From Shewanella sp. (GTDB lineage: Bacteria; Pseudomonadota; Gammaproteobacteria; Enterobacterales; Shewanellaceae), in contig SDWK01000483.1 of the NCBI GenBank assembly GCA_004195335.1, forward strand, positions 1 through 8,928: a DNA stretch of 8,928 nt. The letters are read 5' to 3'. The translations under genes were made by a program, and so were the position numbers. Of this stretch, positions 1 through 6,519 are shown one piece after another (position 1 is the stretch's first letter; each line of letters begins with the position of its first letter). The notes beneath the pieces were generated by a model. That model was given only the letters and a program-made list of their open reading frames with translations. It did no database searches and was not told the DNA's origin.

Positions 1-154
1 CGAGAACAGACTGACCTACTGCGAAATGCTCATTTCGGCCAGATTACACGCTCATTTTTGTCAAATAGAACCACTATTCTTCGCAAATGACCGAATAATA
101 TGACTCAAAATGAGCCTCTCTCGCTACGATCGCTATTCTCGGTCAGCCTCCTAG
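1..154 (+). mobile_element. MITE-like palindromic element, copy A (left end cut by window edge)
   Basis: This non-coding repeat matches the reverse complement of 1884-2037 at 136 of 154 positions without a gap. Its right end is CAGCCTCCTAG; by comparison with the other copy, the first 13 bases lie outside the window. The whole unit folds on itself around base 71: 1-9 pair with 133-141 (one mismatch), 21-24 with 121-124, 28-35 with 108-115, 40-46 with 96-102 (one mismatch), 52-57 with 85-90, and AATAG at 64-68 with CTATT at 74-78 around a 5-base loop. Terminal inverted repeats, small size and no coding capacity are typical of a MITE mobilised by a transposase encoded elsewhere. The parent family is not identified. 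I infer a TA or CTAG target duplication from the C-TA-G at the ends. Confidence 0.8.
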
Positions 155-293
155 AGCTGTGCCACATCATGAAGCATTTTCATGAATTACTTCGTCGCTA
201 CAATGCCATACGCTATTCCTAGCAGGGGCTCCTGCTGAGATCTTCCAGGATTCATGCATTACTGCTGTATCGACATTGCTGACTTTATTGTGA

Positions 294-407
294 AGAAAAC
301 AGGGGGATCCGCTTGGTTCCTACAACTATCCGTATAACGACATTGGCAATTTCATGATCGGGGAAGCATTGTTCGCCGTCCTCAAACGACCTGCTCTAAA
401 AAAATAG
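294..407 (+). pseudogene. Possible C-terminal gene remnant
   Basis: An open stretch without a usable start ends at TAG 405-407. Its translation includes GSYNYPYNDIGNFMIGEALF and ends in a basic tail (KRPALKK), a composition that looks protein-like rather than random. A stop at 291-293 closes it upstream. The neighbouring frame just upstream (ending at the TGA at 291-293) reads as a plausible hydrophobic segment, which would fit a frameshifted gene. The family is not recognised. It could also be chance. Confidence 0.25.
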
Positions 408-561
408 AATCTACAGTTGGGTGCTGCATGCTTAGAATGACACGTGAATAGTCGGCCAGAAGGTAATTCACCGACAATAACCCCAACAAGGCCTACTTAT
501 CAAGTCGCAGCCTTTTCTGTCCACTACACCCTGATCACGTCGTGATGTATGCCGCTAAAAA

Positions 562-702
562 GTGATTCGTTCAGAAAAGTGGTCGTCGCTCAAGGTGTGG
601 GGGCTCCGGCTGACCGATCTGGAAGCGGGCGACAGCTACTACGACGGCAGCATGGGCCATGCACTGGTCTCGATCAGCGAAGAGGATGCTCTGGTACTGT
701 GA
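562..702 (+). pseudogene. Possible C-terminal gene remnant, 46 codons
   Basis: The frame from GTG 562 to TGA 700-702 reads WSSLKVWGLRLTDLEAGDSY and continues to an acidic end (SISEEDALVL). This looks more like genuine protein than the overlapping 85-codon frame at 549-806, which is rich in Arg, Gly and Gln in the manner of an out-of-frame read. It is closed upstream by TAA at 556-558, and no Shine-Dalgarno precedes the GTG, so it is more likely the tail of a lost gene than a small gene. The family is not recognised. Confidence 0.3.
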
Positions 703-1186
703 GTGAGGTCCAGCTAATGATGCTGGCTGCGATCAGGACGGCTGATCATGGCCTGACACAGGGGGCATTGATCATACCAGCCTCTCATACCAGCAATGTA
801 GCGTAAGCAGTTAGTCGGTAGAGGATGTGCTATACAAAATCCAAACAGCCCATGACTGCTAAACCGGTATCGGCTCTCGCTCTCCATACGCCATGGTATC
901 CCACTGACTTATCGACAGAAATTGTGGGTATGAAAGATCAGCTCTGGTTGGCACGCTGATCTTATGATTGTTGGTGCATAAGTGACTTCGTTGTTGCGCC
1001 TCTACTGCCGTCCTCTCTATCCAACGGGATGTCTGCTCTTGGGGTAGTGATCAGATAAACAGCTGGCCGCATTAGTCGGGCCTTAATGTCGGCACTGGGC
1101 GCATAAGCGAATGTCTCTAGTATCGGCTAAGCGGACGAAGAGTGTTTATTTTAGAGGGAACGGATCATCTGCACCCAAGCCAGCTT

Positions 1187-1771
1187 TCAGCGCCTGGGAG
1201 GGTACTTGCTAAACACGTCGACAAGCGACTTCTCCAGTTCCATCGCCGCATTCTTGCGGTCAACCGAGCCACTTATCTGGGCCCGCCAGACCGCCTTTAG
1301 GGTCTGGGTATCAACCAAGTCGATATGCACCGTTCCCTCGACAATATCGATGGTTTCAACCTCATAGCTGGGAATGGAACCGTCCCTGGCCCACCAAGTG
1401 CCGACGGAGTCTCCTCCCCCCTTGGAATAAGCACCGTAACGTTCCCTGGACCCCCAGTAATCACCGTATTCATTATACAGAAGGGTCTTGTCCTGACTGT
1501 GTCCGTAGTAGCTGATCAACAGCTGAGGTTCAGTTGAGCTCTGTCGAAGGCCCTTGGCACCCAACTCCCGTTCCACGATGGACTTTAATTTTTTGATCAT
1601 CTGCTCCCGATGCGGATTGGTTTTCCTTACAGCCGAGACCTTTACGGGCATCCAATCGTACCTACTGTAGCCAGCAAGTGAAATACTTGGGTCGTGCTGG
1701 GTGGCCACAGAAAGCACATTGCAACCGGCCAAGAATAGAACCATGGAAACAACAGCTAGCCGTCTTATCAT
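1187..1771 (-). CDS. DUF4136-family lipoprotein
   Basis: This 194-residue protein has a lipoprotein signal peptide. A basic MIRR start and a hydrophobic stretch lead to the lipobox LAGC, with the lipidated Cys at 17 followed by Asn, which favours sorting to the outer membrane. The mature part has DUF4136 hallmarks: YSRYDW near 35-40, a helix with basic residues at 55-72, the strand LLISYYG at 84-90, and the closing block EGTVHIDLVD-(x)5-AVWRAQISG at about 145-168, then a helix ending in YPP. It has the family's usual length. The start is supported by GGAGGTGA (1775-1782 on the complementary strand), 3 bases before the ATG. DUF4136 proteins are envelope lipoproteins without a defined biochemical role. 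The gene is alone, between decayed DNA and MITE copy B. Confidence 0.9.
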   Translation of the reverse strand: MIRRLAVVSMVLFLAGCNVLSVATQHDPSISLAGYSRYDWMPVKVSAVRKTNPHREQMIKKLKSIVERELGAKGLRQSSTEPQLLISYYGHSQDKTLLYNEYGDYWGSRERYGAYSKGGGDSVGTWWARDGSIPSYEVETIDIVEGTVHIDLVDTQTLKAVWRAQISGSVDRKNAAMELEKSLVDVFSKYPPRR

Positions 1772-1883
1772 GCCTCACCTCCGATGCATGGCGATGGGTA
1801 GTTAGGCCCATCAACCACCCGGCTATTTGTAAAGGGGCCTCACCCTTTTGGGCGCTGAGGCGCGGTTGGAAATACCCCCAAAC

Positions 1884-2050
1884 CTAGGAGGCTGACCGAG
1901 AATAGCGATCGTAGCGAGAGAACTGTATTTTGAGTCAGATTTATCGTTCATTTACGAAGAATAGTGGTTCTATTTGCCAAAAATGAGCGTCAAATCTGGC
2001 CGAAATACAGGTTTCGCAGTAGGTCAGTCTGTTCTCGGACAGCCTCCTAG
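1884..2050 (-). mobile_element. MITE-like palindromic element, copy B (complete)
   Basis: This is the complete copy, inverted relative to copy A. Both ends read CTAGGAGGCTGwCCGAGAA inward, followed by TAG or CAG; the 22-bp terminal inverted repeats differ at only two positions. The interior is a near-continuous imperfect palindrome with the apical stem AATAG/CTATT. Compared with copy A it has 18 substitutions, no indels, and paired substitutions in opposing stem blocks (1922-1926 and 2007-2011). It carries no ORF. It sits between two minus-strand genes, so a transcript from the gene at 2087-3022 would run into it. It may then act as a terminator or an RNA-processing hairpin, which is inference. 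Confidence 0.85.
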
Positions 2051-2086
2051 TACCGTTCCTTCTCCAACTAGTCCGAGCTGTCAGGT

Positions 2087-3022
2087 TCAGTGGTATTGGT
2101 ATTCCAGAGTCTGGCTGTTTATTTGCTCTAGCTGATTGTCATCCGAAGGCAGCCGAAAGCGGATGTACTGGTGACTTTCCACGCGATGAGGTAGCAGCGT
2201 ATCAATTTCGGTTAGCAATCTAAATTTAAGCTCCACTTCCATGCCGTCGAGGTTGCCTTCAGTACCCACCAAGCGCTTTTCCAGAGCTCGCCAGTTCATA
2301 CCAGCCGGTACATTATTCATCTCGATCTCCACGCAACGCCTGCTCTTACCGCCGCGTTCGCAGGTAGTTTGGCCGGTTACCCGAAAGCGGGATCGCACCG
2401 GTATAGGAGTATCCCCTAAGGCAGGAACCTTAACTTCCCGTTCCAGACTATAAGACTCCCCGGGCTCCATCTCCTTATCGACCCAAAACCCGACCCGCTT
2501 GTCCCAGTTGATATGGGTCACCGCCCCCAGCTGTTGTGGCGAAAGCAGTTGCCGCAGTTGATTCGCCATTTCTTCCCGAATCGCCTCCGGATATTTAACC
2601 ATCAGTTCAGCGATTGCTAGGTCAATTTTTTGTGCCAGGGCGTCTGCATTCTCTATCCCCAAGAATTCACCCTTGTCTGAAATGCGATAGCGGGGTAGCT
2701 CCTGAGTCATCCGGTTGACGAAGGCTTCCAACTGGTCGACTTCAAATCGCTGAGGATTGGTCCGTTTACGTTCCAGGTTCAACCCCTGCATCTCCAGCGC
2801 ATACTCGCCAGTGTCGAAAGTACCGACCATGGTGTAGCCACCACGTTCCTGGCGCCGAGTTGCTTTGTCACCATCTCGACCTTCTTGGACTTGGAGAAAA
2901 TGTACGTCCGCCTTAAATTTCTTCGGCCAGTCAAAGTTTAAGTGGATCGTTTCCTTGGCAACCACGGTCAACGGTAGAAGAAACAAAGAGACTAATAAAA
3001 GAAGTCTGTTGTATCTGAGCAT
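2087..3022 (-). CDS. Exported protein of unknown function (311 aa)
   Basis: The N-terminus is a classical Sec signal peptide: Arg3 and Arg6, a Leu-rich core and probable cleavage after VVA at 20-22. No further membrane segment follows, so the mature protein is probably periplasmic. Visible features are a strand-rich N-terminal part, a central charged helical region at about 95-160 (QLEAFVNRMTQELPRYRISD), and a strand-rich C-terminal part. C221 and C230 (CERGGKSRRC) are the only cysteines and could form a disulfide in the oxidising periplasm. The alternation of strands ending in DTLLPHRVESHQYIRFRLP suggests a β-rich fold. I do not recognise a named family. The start has the Shine-Dalgarno GGGAGA (3030-3035, complementary strand), 7 bases upstream. 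No operon partner is visible. Confidence 0.85.
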   Translation of the reverse strand: MLRYNRLLLLVSLFLLPLTVVAKETIHLNFDWPKKFKADVHFLQVQEGRDGDKATRRQERGGYTMVGTFDTGEYALEMQGLNLERKRTNPQRFEVDQLEAFVNRMTQELPRYRISDKGEFLGIENADALAQKIDLAIAELMVKYPEAIREEMANQLRQLLSPQQLGAVTHINWDKRVGFWVDKEMEPGESYSLEREVKVPALGDTPIPVRSRFRVTGQTTCERGGKSRRCVEIEMNNVPAGMNWRALEKRLVGTEGNLDGMEVELKFRLLTEIDTLLPHRVESHQYIRFRLPSDDNQLEQINSQTLEYQYH

Positions 3023-3215
3023 TACGGTATCTCCCTGCAGTGACTACTACTCGGTCATTAGAATCGTTCAATACATCGTCATACTGCTCGGGGATCGATC
3101 CAGCACTCTTTTTGAACAAGCGTGGGGGTTAGATCTGCTTTAAATTTAGCAGGTACGCGTTTTGAATCCAAGTCGACATACCTTACCACCACCTACAAGA
3201 TCGACTCTGCCTCTA

Positions 3216-3257
3216 GACCACCGACCACCGACCACCGACCACCGACCACCGACCACC
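3216..3257. repeat. Tandem repeat of the heptamer GACCACC, six perfect copies
   Basis: Six consecutive GACCACC units occupy exactly 42 bp with no interruption. Because the unit length is not a multiple of three, each copy-number change would shift any reading frame through it, and no real gene crosses it. A smaller direct repeat of GATGTC/GATGTC lies just downstream (about 3280-3296). Perfect short-unit repeats of this kind expand and contract by replication slippage. There are no spacers, so it is not a CRISPR array. Confidence 0.95.
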
Positions 3258-3536
3258 ATGGCATTATAGATGAGTGTGTAGATGTCGATGTCGATGGATT
3301 TACATTTTGGCTGCCTGACGGATTTTATTCGTCTGTGGTGATGTGATGGAACTCTATCATTTTGGCGATTGCCTTCGGTCAACTACTGAAAATTCATGGT
3401 GATACACTTCGGCTTTGGCGAGAAGAAGCGTACCACTATCAGCAGTTGGCCTCCTCTCTCCCATTATCCAAAAGTGTCGAACTTATTATGTTAATTCCCG
3501 GCGTGGTAATTAAAAAAGGGTTAAAAATGTCGCCCT

Positions 3537-3558
3537 GTAAACCCGTGCGATAATGGAT
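3537..3558 (+). repeat. Short direct repeat left of the IS66 transposase remnant
   Basis: The sequence begins GTAAACCC, continues with TGCG and ends in ATGGAT. A near match in the same orientation lies at 4986-5006, just across the transposase stop codon. The copies differ by one indel and about two to three substitutions over 21-22 bp. The orientation is direct, so these are not the usual inverted termini of an IS66-family element. They may be chance, duplicated flanking sequence or an internal feature. Confidence 0.45.
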
Positions 3559-3596
3559 GCCTCACAAAACCATTCCGGTGCGGGCAGACATTGTAG

Positions 3597-4989
3597 ATAG
3601 ACAATTTAGGCGTTGATTCGGCAATCGACTCCGTCAAGAACCTTCTCGAGAAAGAGCGCGACCTGTCGCCTTCACTCAAGACAGCACTGGAGGTGTTGCT
3701 CCTCTTGGTGGCGCTGCTCCTCAACCGCACCACACTCAATAGCAAAAACAGTAGCAAGCCGCCCTCCTCAGATCCGAACCGAGAGAAGTCCTCCAGAAAG
3801 GGGGAGAGCGCTAGAAAGCCTGGCTGCCAGAAGGGGCGTATCGGAACGACCTTGAAGCAAGTCGATGACCCTAATGCAGTGGAAGAGCTGAAAGTCGACC
3901 GCCGCTCTCTGCCAAAAGAACGGCGGTATCATAAGGACGGTTATGAAACACGGCAGGTCATCGATATTGATATCTCACGGTTTGTGACCGAATACCGAGC
4001 GCAGGACCTCAAGGACGACCTGGGGAATCGATTCGTTGCTGCATTTCCGGACAGGGTCTGTCGGTCGGTCGGTTCAGTATGGCATCGGCATCAAGGCCAA
4101 TGCGGTCTATATGTCACAGTTTCAGCTGTTGCCCTATGACCGAATCCGCGACCACTTTCAGGAGAAGATGTGTATTCCTGTCAGTGCCTGATCTGTCTTC
4201 AACTTCAACAAAGAGGCCTACGAGCAGCTGGATGGTTTCGAACACTGTCAAAGGCTCAGCTCGCCAAATCTGATCTCATGCATGTGGATGAAACCGGCAT
4301 CAACATAGACGGAAAACGCCACTGGCTGCACTGTGCTTCCAACACCTCATTGACCCTGTTCTACCCCCACACAAAGCGAGGCACCGATGCCATGGATGAG
4401 ATGGGGATCTTGCCCTTCTTCAACGGGGTGTTGTGCCATGATCATTGGAAGCCCTATTACCGTTACGCGTGCACCTATTCCCTGTGCAATGCGCACCATC
4501 TTCGGGAGCTGGAGAGGGCCTGGGAGCAGGACGATAAACACTGGGCCAAGGCGATGAAAGCACTGCTGATCGAGATCAACAAAACGGTAGCAGATGCCGG
4601 TGGCCGCTTGCCAGTCACTGACGCTGAACAGTGGCGACAGCGCTATCGACAACTTCTCGACCAGGCAGAAATCGAATGTCCACCTCCCGATGAGAGCCAG
4701 CGGGAGGAGGGAAAATGAGGCCGGCTCAAACGATCAAAAGCCCATAATTTACTGGAGAGGTTGCGAAACTTCGAGCAAGACGTCCTGCGTTTCATGGACG
4801 TCGCGTACGTCCTATTCACCAATAATCAGGGTGAAAATGACCTGCGCATGACGAAAGTGCAGCAAAAAATATCCGCTTGTTTTCGATCCATGGTGGGTGC
4901 GAAGATCTTTTGTCGAGTTCGCAGTTACCTGTCAACGTAAGCAGGGGATGTCAGCCACAGAGGCTCTGGCTTTACTCTTTCAGGGGTAA
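3597..4989 (+). pseudogene. IS66-family transposase, degenerate
   Basis: Reading across frames gives an almost complete DDE transposase of about 460 codons. Seen in order: NSKNSSKPPSSDPNR (3738-3782), the Gly-rich GCQKGR linker, RQVIDIDIS, then YGIGIKANAVYMSQFQLLPY, the catalytic Asp of HVDETG (codon 4287), the second Asp of CHDHWKPYY (codon 4440), CNAHHLREL, and the Glu of NNQGENDLRM (codon 4833), ending in MSATEALALLFQG. Lesions: an apparent CGGT duplication at 4061-4073 shifts the frame; TGA at 4189-4191; a probable 1-bp loss near 4248; TGA at 4716-4718, where CGA (Arg) is expected; a 2- or 5-bp loss near 4938. The first codon may be a mutated ATG (ATA at 3597-3599). No tnpA or tnpB partners are present, so it belongs to the single-ORF IS66 type. 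It cannot make transposase. Confidence 0.9.
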
Positions 4990-5006
4990 ACCCTGCGTTT
5001 ATGGAT
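4986..5006 (+). repeat. Short direct repeat right of the IS66 transposase remnant
   Basis: This is the partner of 3537-3558: GTAAACCC, TGCG and ATGGAT occur in the same order and orientation. It includes the TAA stop of the decayed transposase. No matching inverted copy was found at the left side of the element by eye, so the insertion sequence boundaries remain undefined. Confidence 0.45.
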
Positions 5007-5091
5007 ACAGATGATCCCCGGCTTTAATGATAACGACAGATACGAGCTGAATAGTTACAAAATTAATAACTTGCAAGCAAAATTCGTGATG

Positions 5092-5110
5092 CTGTTCTAT
5101 TCTTGAACAG
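5092..5110. promoter_or_regulatory. Inverted repeat CTGTTC-N7-GAACAG upstream of the MipA/OmpV gene
   Basis: A perfect 6-bp dyad with a 7-bp spacer lies 113 bases before the MipA/OmpV start, in the 234-bp gap after the transposase remnant. No T-run follows it, so it is unlikely to be a terminator. A dyad in this position may be an operator or part of an RNA leader hairpin. There is no direct evidence of a bound regulator. Confidence 0.3.
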
Positions 5111-5223
5111 AAGCTTAAGGGGGATCTTTATGCTGCTGCCTTTCCGTTGTTACCCGTGAGGTGATAACCTTAATGAGGGGGTAGTAGCGGGGTCTTCAGG
5201 TTTTCGTTTTTAAGGAATATGCG

Positions 5224-5982
5224 ATGAAAAGATTGACCGTAGCAACAGTGTTCTTTGTTTCCGGGTCTGCGTTCGCTGGCTCAGGTGTCGTTGGTAACAT
5301 TGGCGATGTATCCGCACCCAGTGGTGATGCAGCAGGGGGTTGGAAAGTCCAATTGGGAGTTGGAGCAATAAATGCTCAGACTTTTCCAGGGGTGGATGAC
5401 ACAGAAACAAACGGAGTGCCTCTGATCAATGTGAGTTATAACGACACGTTCTATTTTGAGTTCAATAAATTGGGTGCTTGGCTGTGGAAGCCAGAAAATA
5501 CTGGTTTTCGGATTGGTCTGGTCGCTACGCCCCGTAAGGGTTATGACAAAGGTGACGGTCCGAACCCTTTGTTAGAGGTTGATGATACAGCTTTGGCGGG
5601 TATCAGAGCCAAATGGAAATCAGGCATGTTTAGCCTTAATGCTTCGTTACTCGGTTCTTCAGAAGATGACAGTGGCGGTGAAGCACGTTTGCAAGCCAAT
5701 TACACATTCATTGCTAATAAAACTGGCAGTTTGACAGGTTTTGCTAAAGTTGAAGCGCTATCGGAGGATGCTGTTGACTACTTCTATTACGCCAATTCTG
5801 ATACCGGTGACAGCTCTACTATCGCATCTCTTGGGTTGCTGGGAACTTATAAAGTAGCCGCGCAATGGACGGTAATGGGGGCGGTGATGGCATCATCCTA
5901 TGGCGATGAGATTTCTGATGCACCGGGTGTGACTGAAGATTCAGGTACTACGGCGCTTATCGGTTTAACCTATACGTTCTGA
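5224..5982 (+). CDS. MipA/OmpV family outer-membrane protein
   Basis: This 252-residue protein begins with a Sec signal peptide (MKRL, hydrophobic core, cleavage after SAFA at 15-18). It ends in GLTYTF, with the C-terminal Phe that the BAM machinery recognises in outer-membrane barrels. MipA/OmpV features seen are GVGAINAQTFPG at 45-56, VPLINVSYNDTFYFEF at 65-80, FRIGLVATPRKGYDKGD at 95-111, the ALAGIRAKWKSGMF block at 123-136, and closely spaced strands to the end. MipA was first described as an MltA-interacting scaffold protein of murein synthesis; OmpV relatives are general outer-membrane proteins. Which role applies cannot be told here. The Shine-Dalgarno AAGGA (5212-5216) sits 7 bases before the ATG. 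No gene is close enough upstream for an operon. The length is normal for the family and there is no sign of damage. Confidence 0.92.
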   Translation: MKRLTVATVFFVSGSAFAGSGVVGNIGDVSAPSGDAAGGWKVQLGVGAINAQTFPGVDDTETNGVPLINVSYNDTFYFEFNKLGAWLWKPENTGFRIGLVATPRKGYDKGDGPNPLLEVDDTALAGIRAKWKSGMFSLNASLLGSSEDDSGGEARLQANYTFIANKTGSLTGFAKVEALSEDAVDYFYYANSDTGDSSTIASLGLLGTYKVAAQWTVMGAVMASSYGDEISDAPGVTEDSGTTALIGLTYTF

Positions 5983-6034
5983 CCCGTGATGTTTCATATA
6001 TTGATAAACCTCCTCGAAGGATTTTTCTTCTTAC

Positions 6035-6069
6035 GCCTTAAAGCGAATGAGGTTCTACTTTTTTAAGGC
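6035..6069. repeat. Inverted repeat GCCTTAAA/TTTAAGGC with 19-nt loop
   Basis: Eight-base perfect arms at 6035-6042 and 6062-6069 lie in the gap after the MipA/OmpV gene. The left arm is preceded by the weak stem TCCT-CGA-AGGA and a T-rich run (from about 6011), which together may end the transcript. The arms are A/T-rich and no T-tract follows the right arm on either strand, so a classical intrinsic terminator is not supported. Confidence 0.35.
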
Positions 6070-6154
6070 AGTAGTTCGTGAGCTTGAATATCGTAGCGTT
6101 TGATTTGTGTTTTTTCCTGTTCTAACCATGCTGAAACAGCTTGGTGGAGATAGA

Positions 6155-6376
6155 ATGGCCAAGGATAATCAGTCCTCGTTCTTTACCAAACCACAGATTG
6201 CCATCGACAATGAAACCAATATTGAGTTTGCCATCGTCGATCTTGAAATTGGTTGGATGATGAGTAAATGGACGGAGTTGAAAGGCCGCAGTGTCTATAT
6301 CCGCCCAAGCTTCGGAGTCGGCACCAATCGTCCGGTAGATGGCTCGGTCGAGGTCGGCTATAAGATCGTTGGCTGA
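6155..6376 (+). CDS. Short ORF resembling the C-terminal strands of an outer-membrane protein
   Basis: From ATG 6155 this reads 73 residues with no signal peptide. GGAG at 6146-6149, 5 bases upstream, is the only good ribosome binding site; in-frame starts at 6107 (GTG) and 6128 (ATG) have none. The content looks like the last strands of a β-barrel: alternating segments (IEFAIVDLEIGWMM), then GRSVYIRPSFGVGTNRPVDG and the closing SVEVGYKIVG. I do not recognise the exact family. Without a signal peptide and with only about three or four strands it could not form a barrel. It is therefore probably the 3' relic of a larger gene, lying directly behind another outer-membrane protein. A small independent protein is possible but less likely. 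Confidence 0.45.
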   Translation: MAKDNQSSFFTKPQIAIDNETNIEFAIVDLEIGWMMSKWTELKGRSVYIRPSFGVGTNRPVDGSVEVGYKIVG

Positions 6377-6519
6377 TAGTGATACATGCTAACGGATGTT
6401 GTTGCCAACCATCGGAGGTTGACGATCTCGGCCAGAAACTATTGATTCGATCCGGCTTTATAAGGTGCCCCGAATAGATTAGACAAGCCCATCTTGCCTT
6501 CAAGTGATCGGAGTCCGCC

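Larger units (their letters stand above)
155..1186. other. Gene-poor, apparently decayed region between MITE copy A and the DUF4136 gene
   Basis: No complete gene is convincing in this 1-kb stretch. It holds at least two short coding-like fragments (listed separately at 294-407 and 562-702). A further 35-codon ATG frame at 852-959 has no clear ribosome binding site. Stop codons are frequent in all frames. No tRNA, rRNA, terminator or repeat array was seen. The likely reading is old gene remains trapped between two mobile repeats. Confidence 0.5.
3023..3611. other. Gene-poor stretch holding a heptamer repeat, upstream of the IS66 remnant
   Basis: No supported gene lies here. The upstream region of the minus-strand gene at 2087-3022 begins at 3023; I see no convincing promoter in it. 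The frames at 3122-3346 and 3146-3382 run through the 7-bp tandem repeat and look like chance products. A TTG-started frame at 3362-3553 (63 codons, including LRLWREEAYHYQQLASSLP) has no ribosome binding site and no recognisable family; it could be an unidentified fragment. The left end of the transposase element probably lies somewhere within 3480-3600. Confidence 0.5.

Noticed and set aside
549..806. 85-codon open frame on the plus strand
   Set aside because: Its composition (many Arg, Gly, Gln and Ser) is that of an out-of-frame read, and the overlapping phase at 562-702 looks more protein-like. No ribosome binding site.
1..2050. A complete insertion sequence bounded by the two inverted repeats
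   Set aside because: The enclosed DNA encodes no transposase or recognisable remnant of one, and each end is itself a complete two-ended palindromic element rather than a simple IS terminus.
3216..3257. CRISPR-like repetition
   Set aside because: The 7-bp units abut directly with no spacers, and no cas gene is present.
3122..3382. Two opposing ORFs across the GACCACC array
   Set aside because: They exist because the 7-bp repeat lacks stop codons in the frames used; the rest of each translation shows no domain and no start signal.
4347..4652. 101-codon ORF antisense to the transposase remnant
   Set aside because: It lies wholly inside the conserved DDE-coding region on the opposite strand and shows no independent features.
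6035..6069. Intrinsic terminator for the MipA/OmpV gene
   Set aside because: The inverted repeat has a long loop and A/T-rich arms, and no T-tract follows the right arm on either strand, so it was listed only as an inverted repeat.
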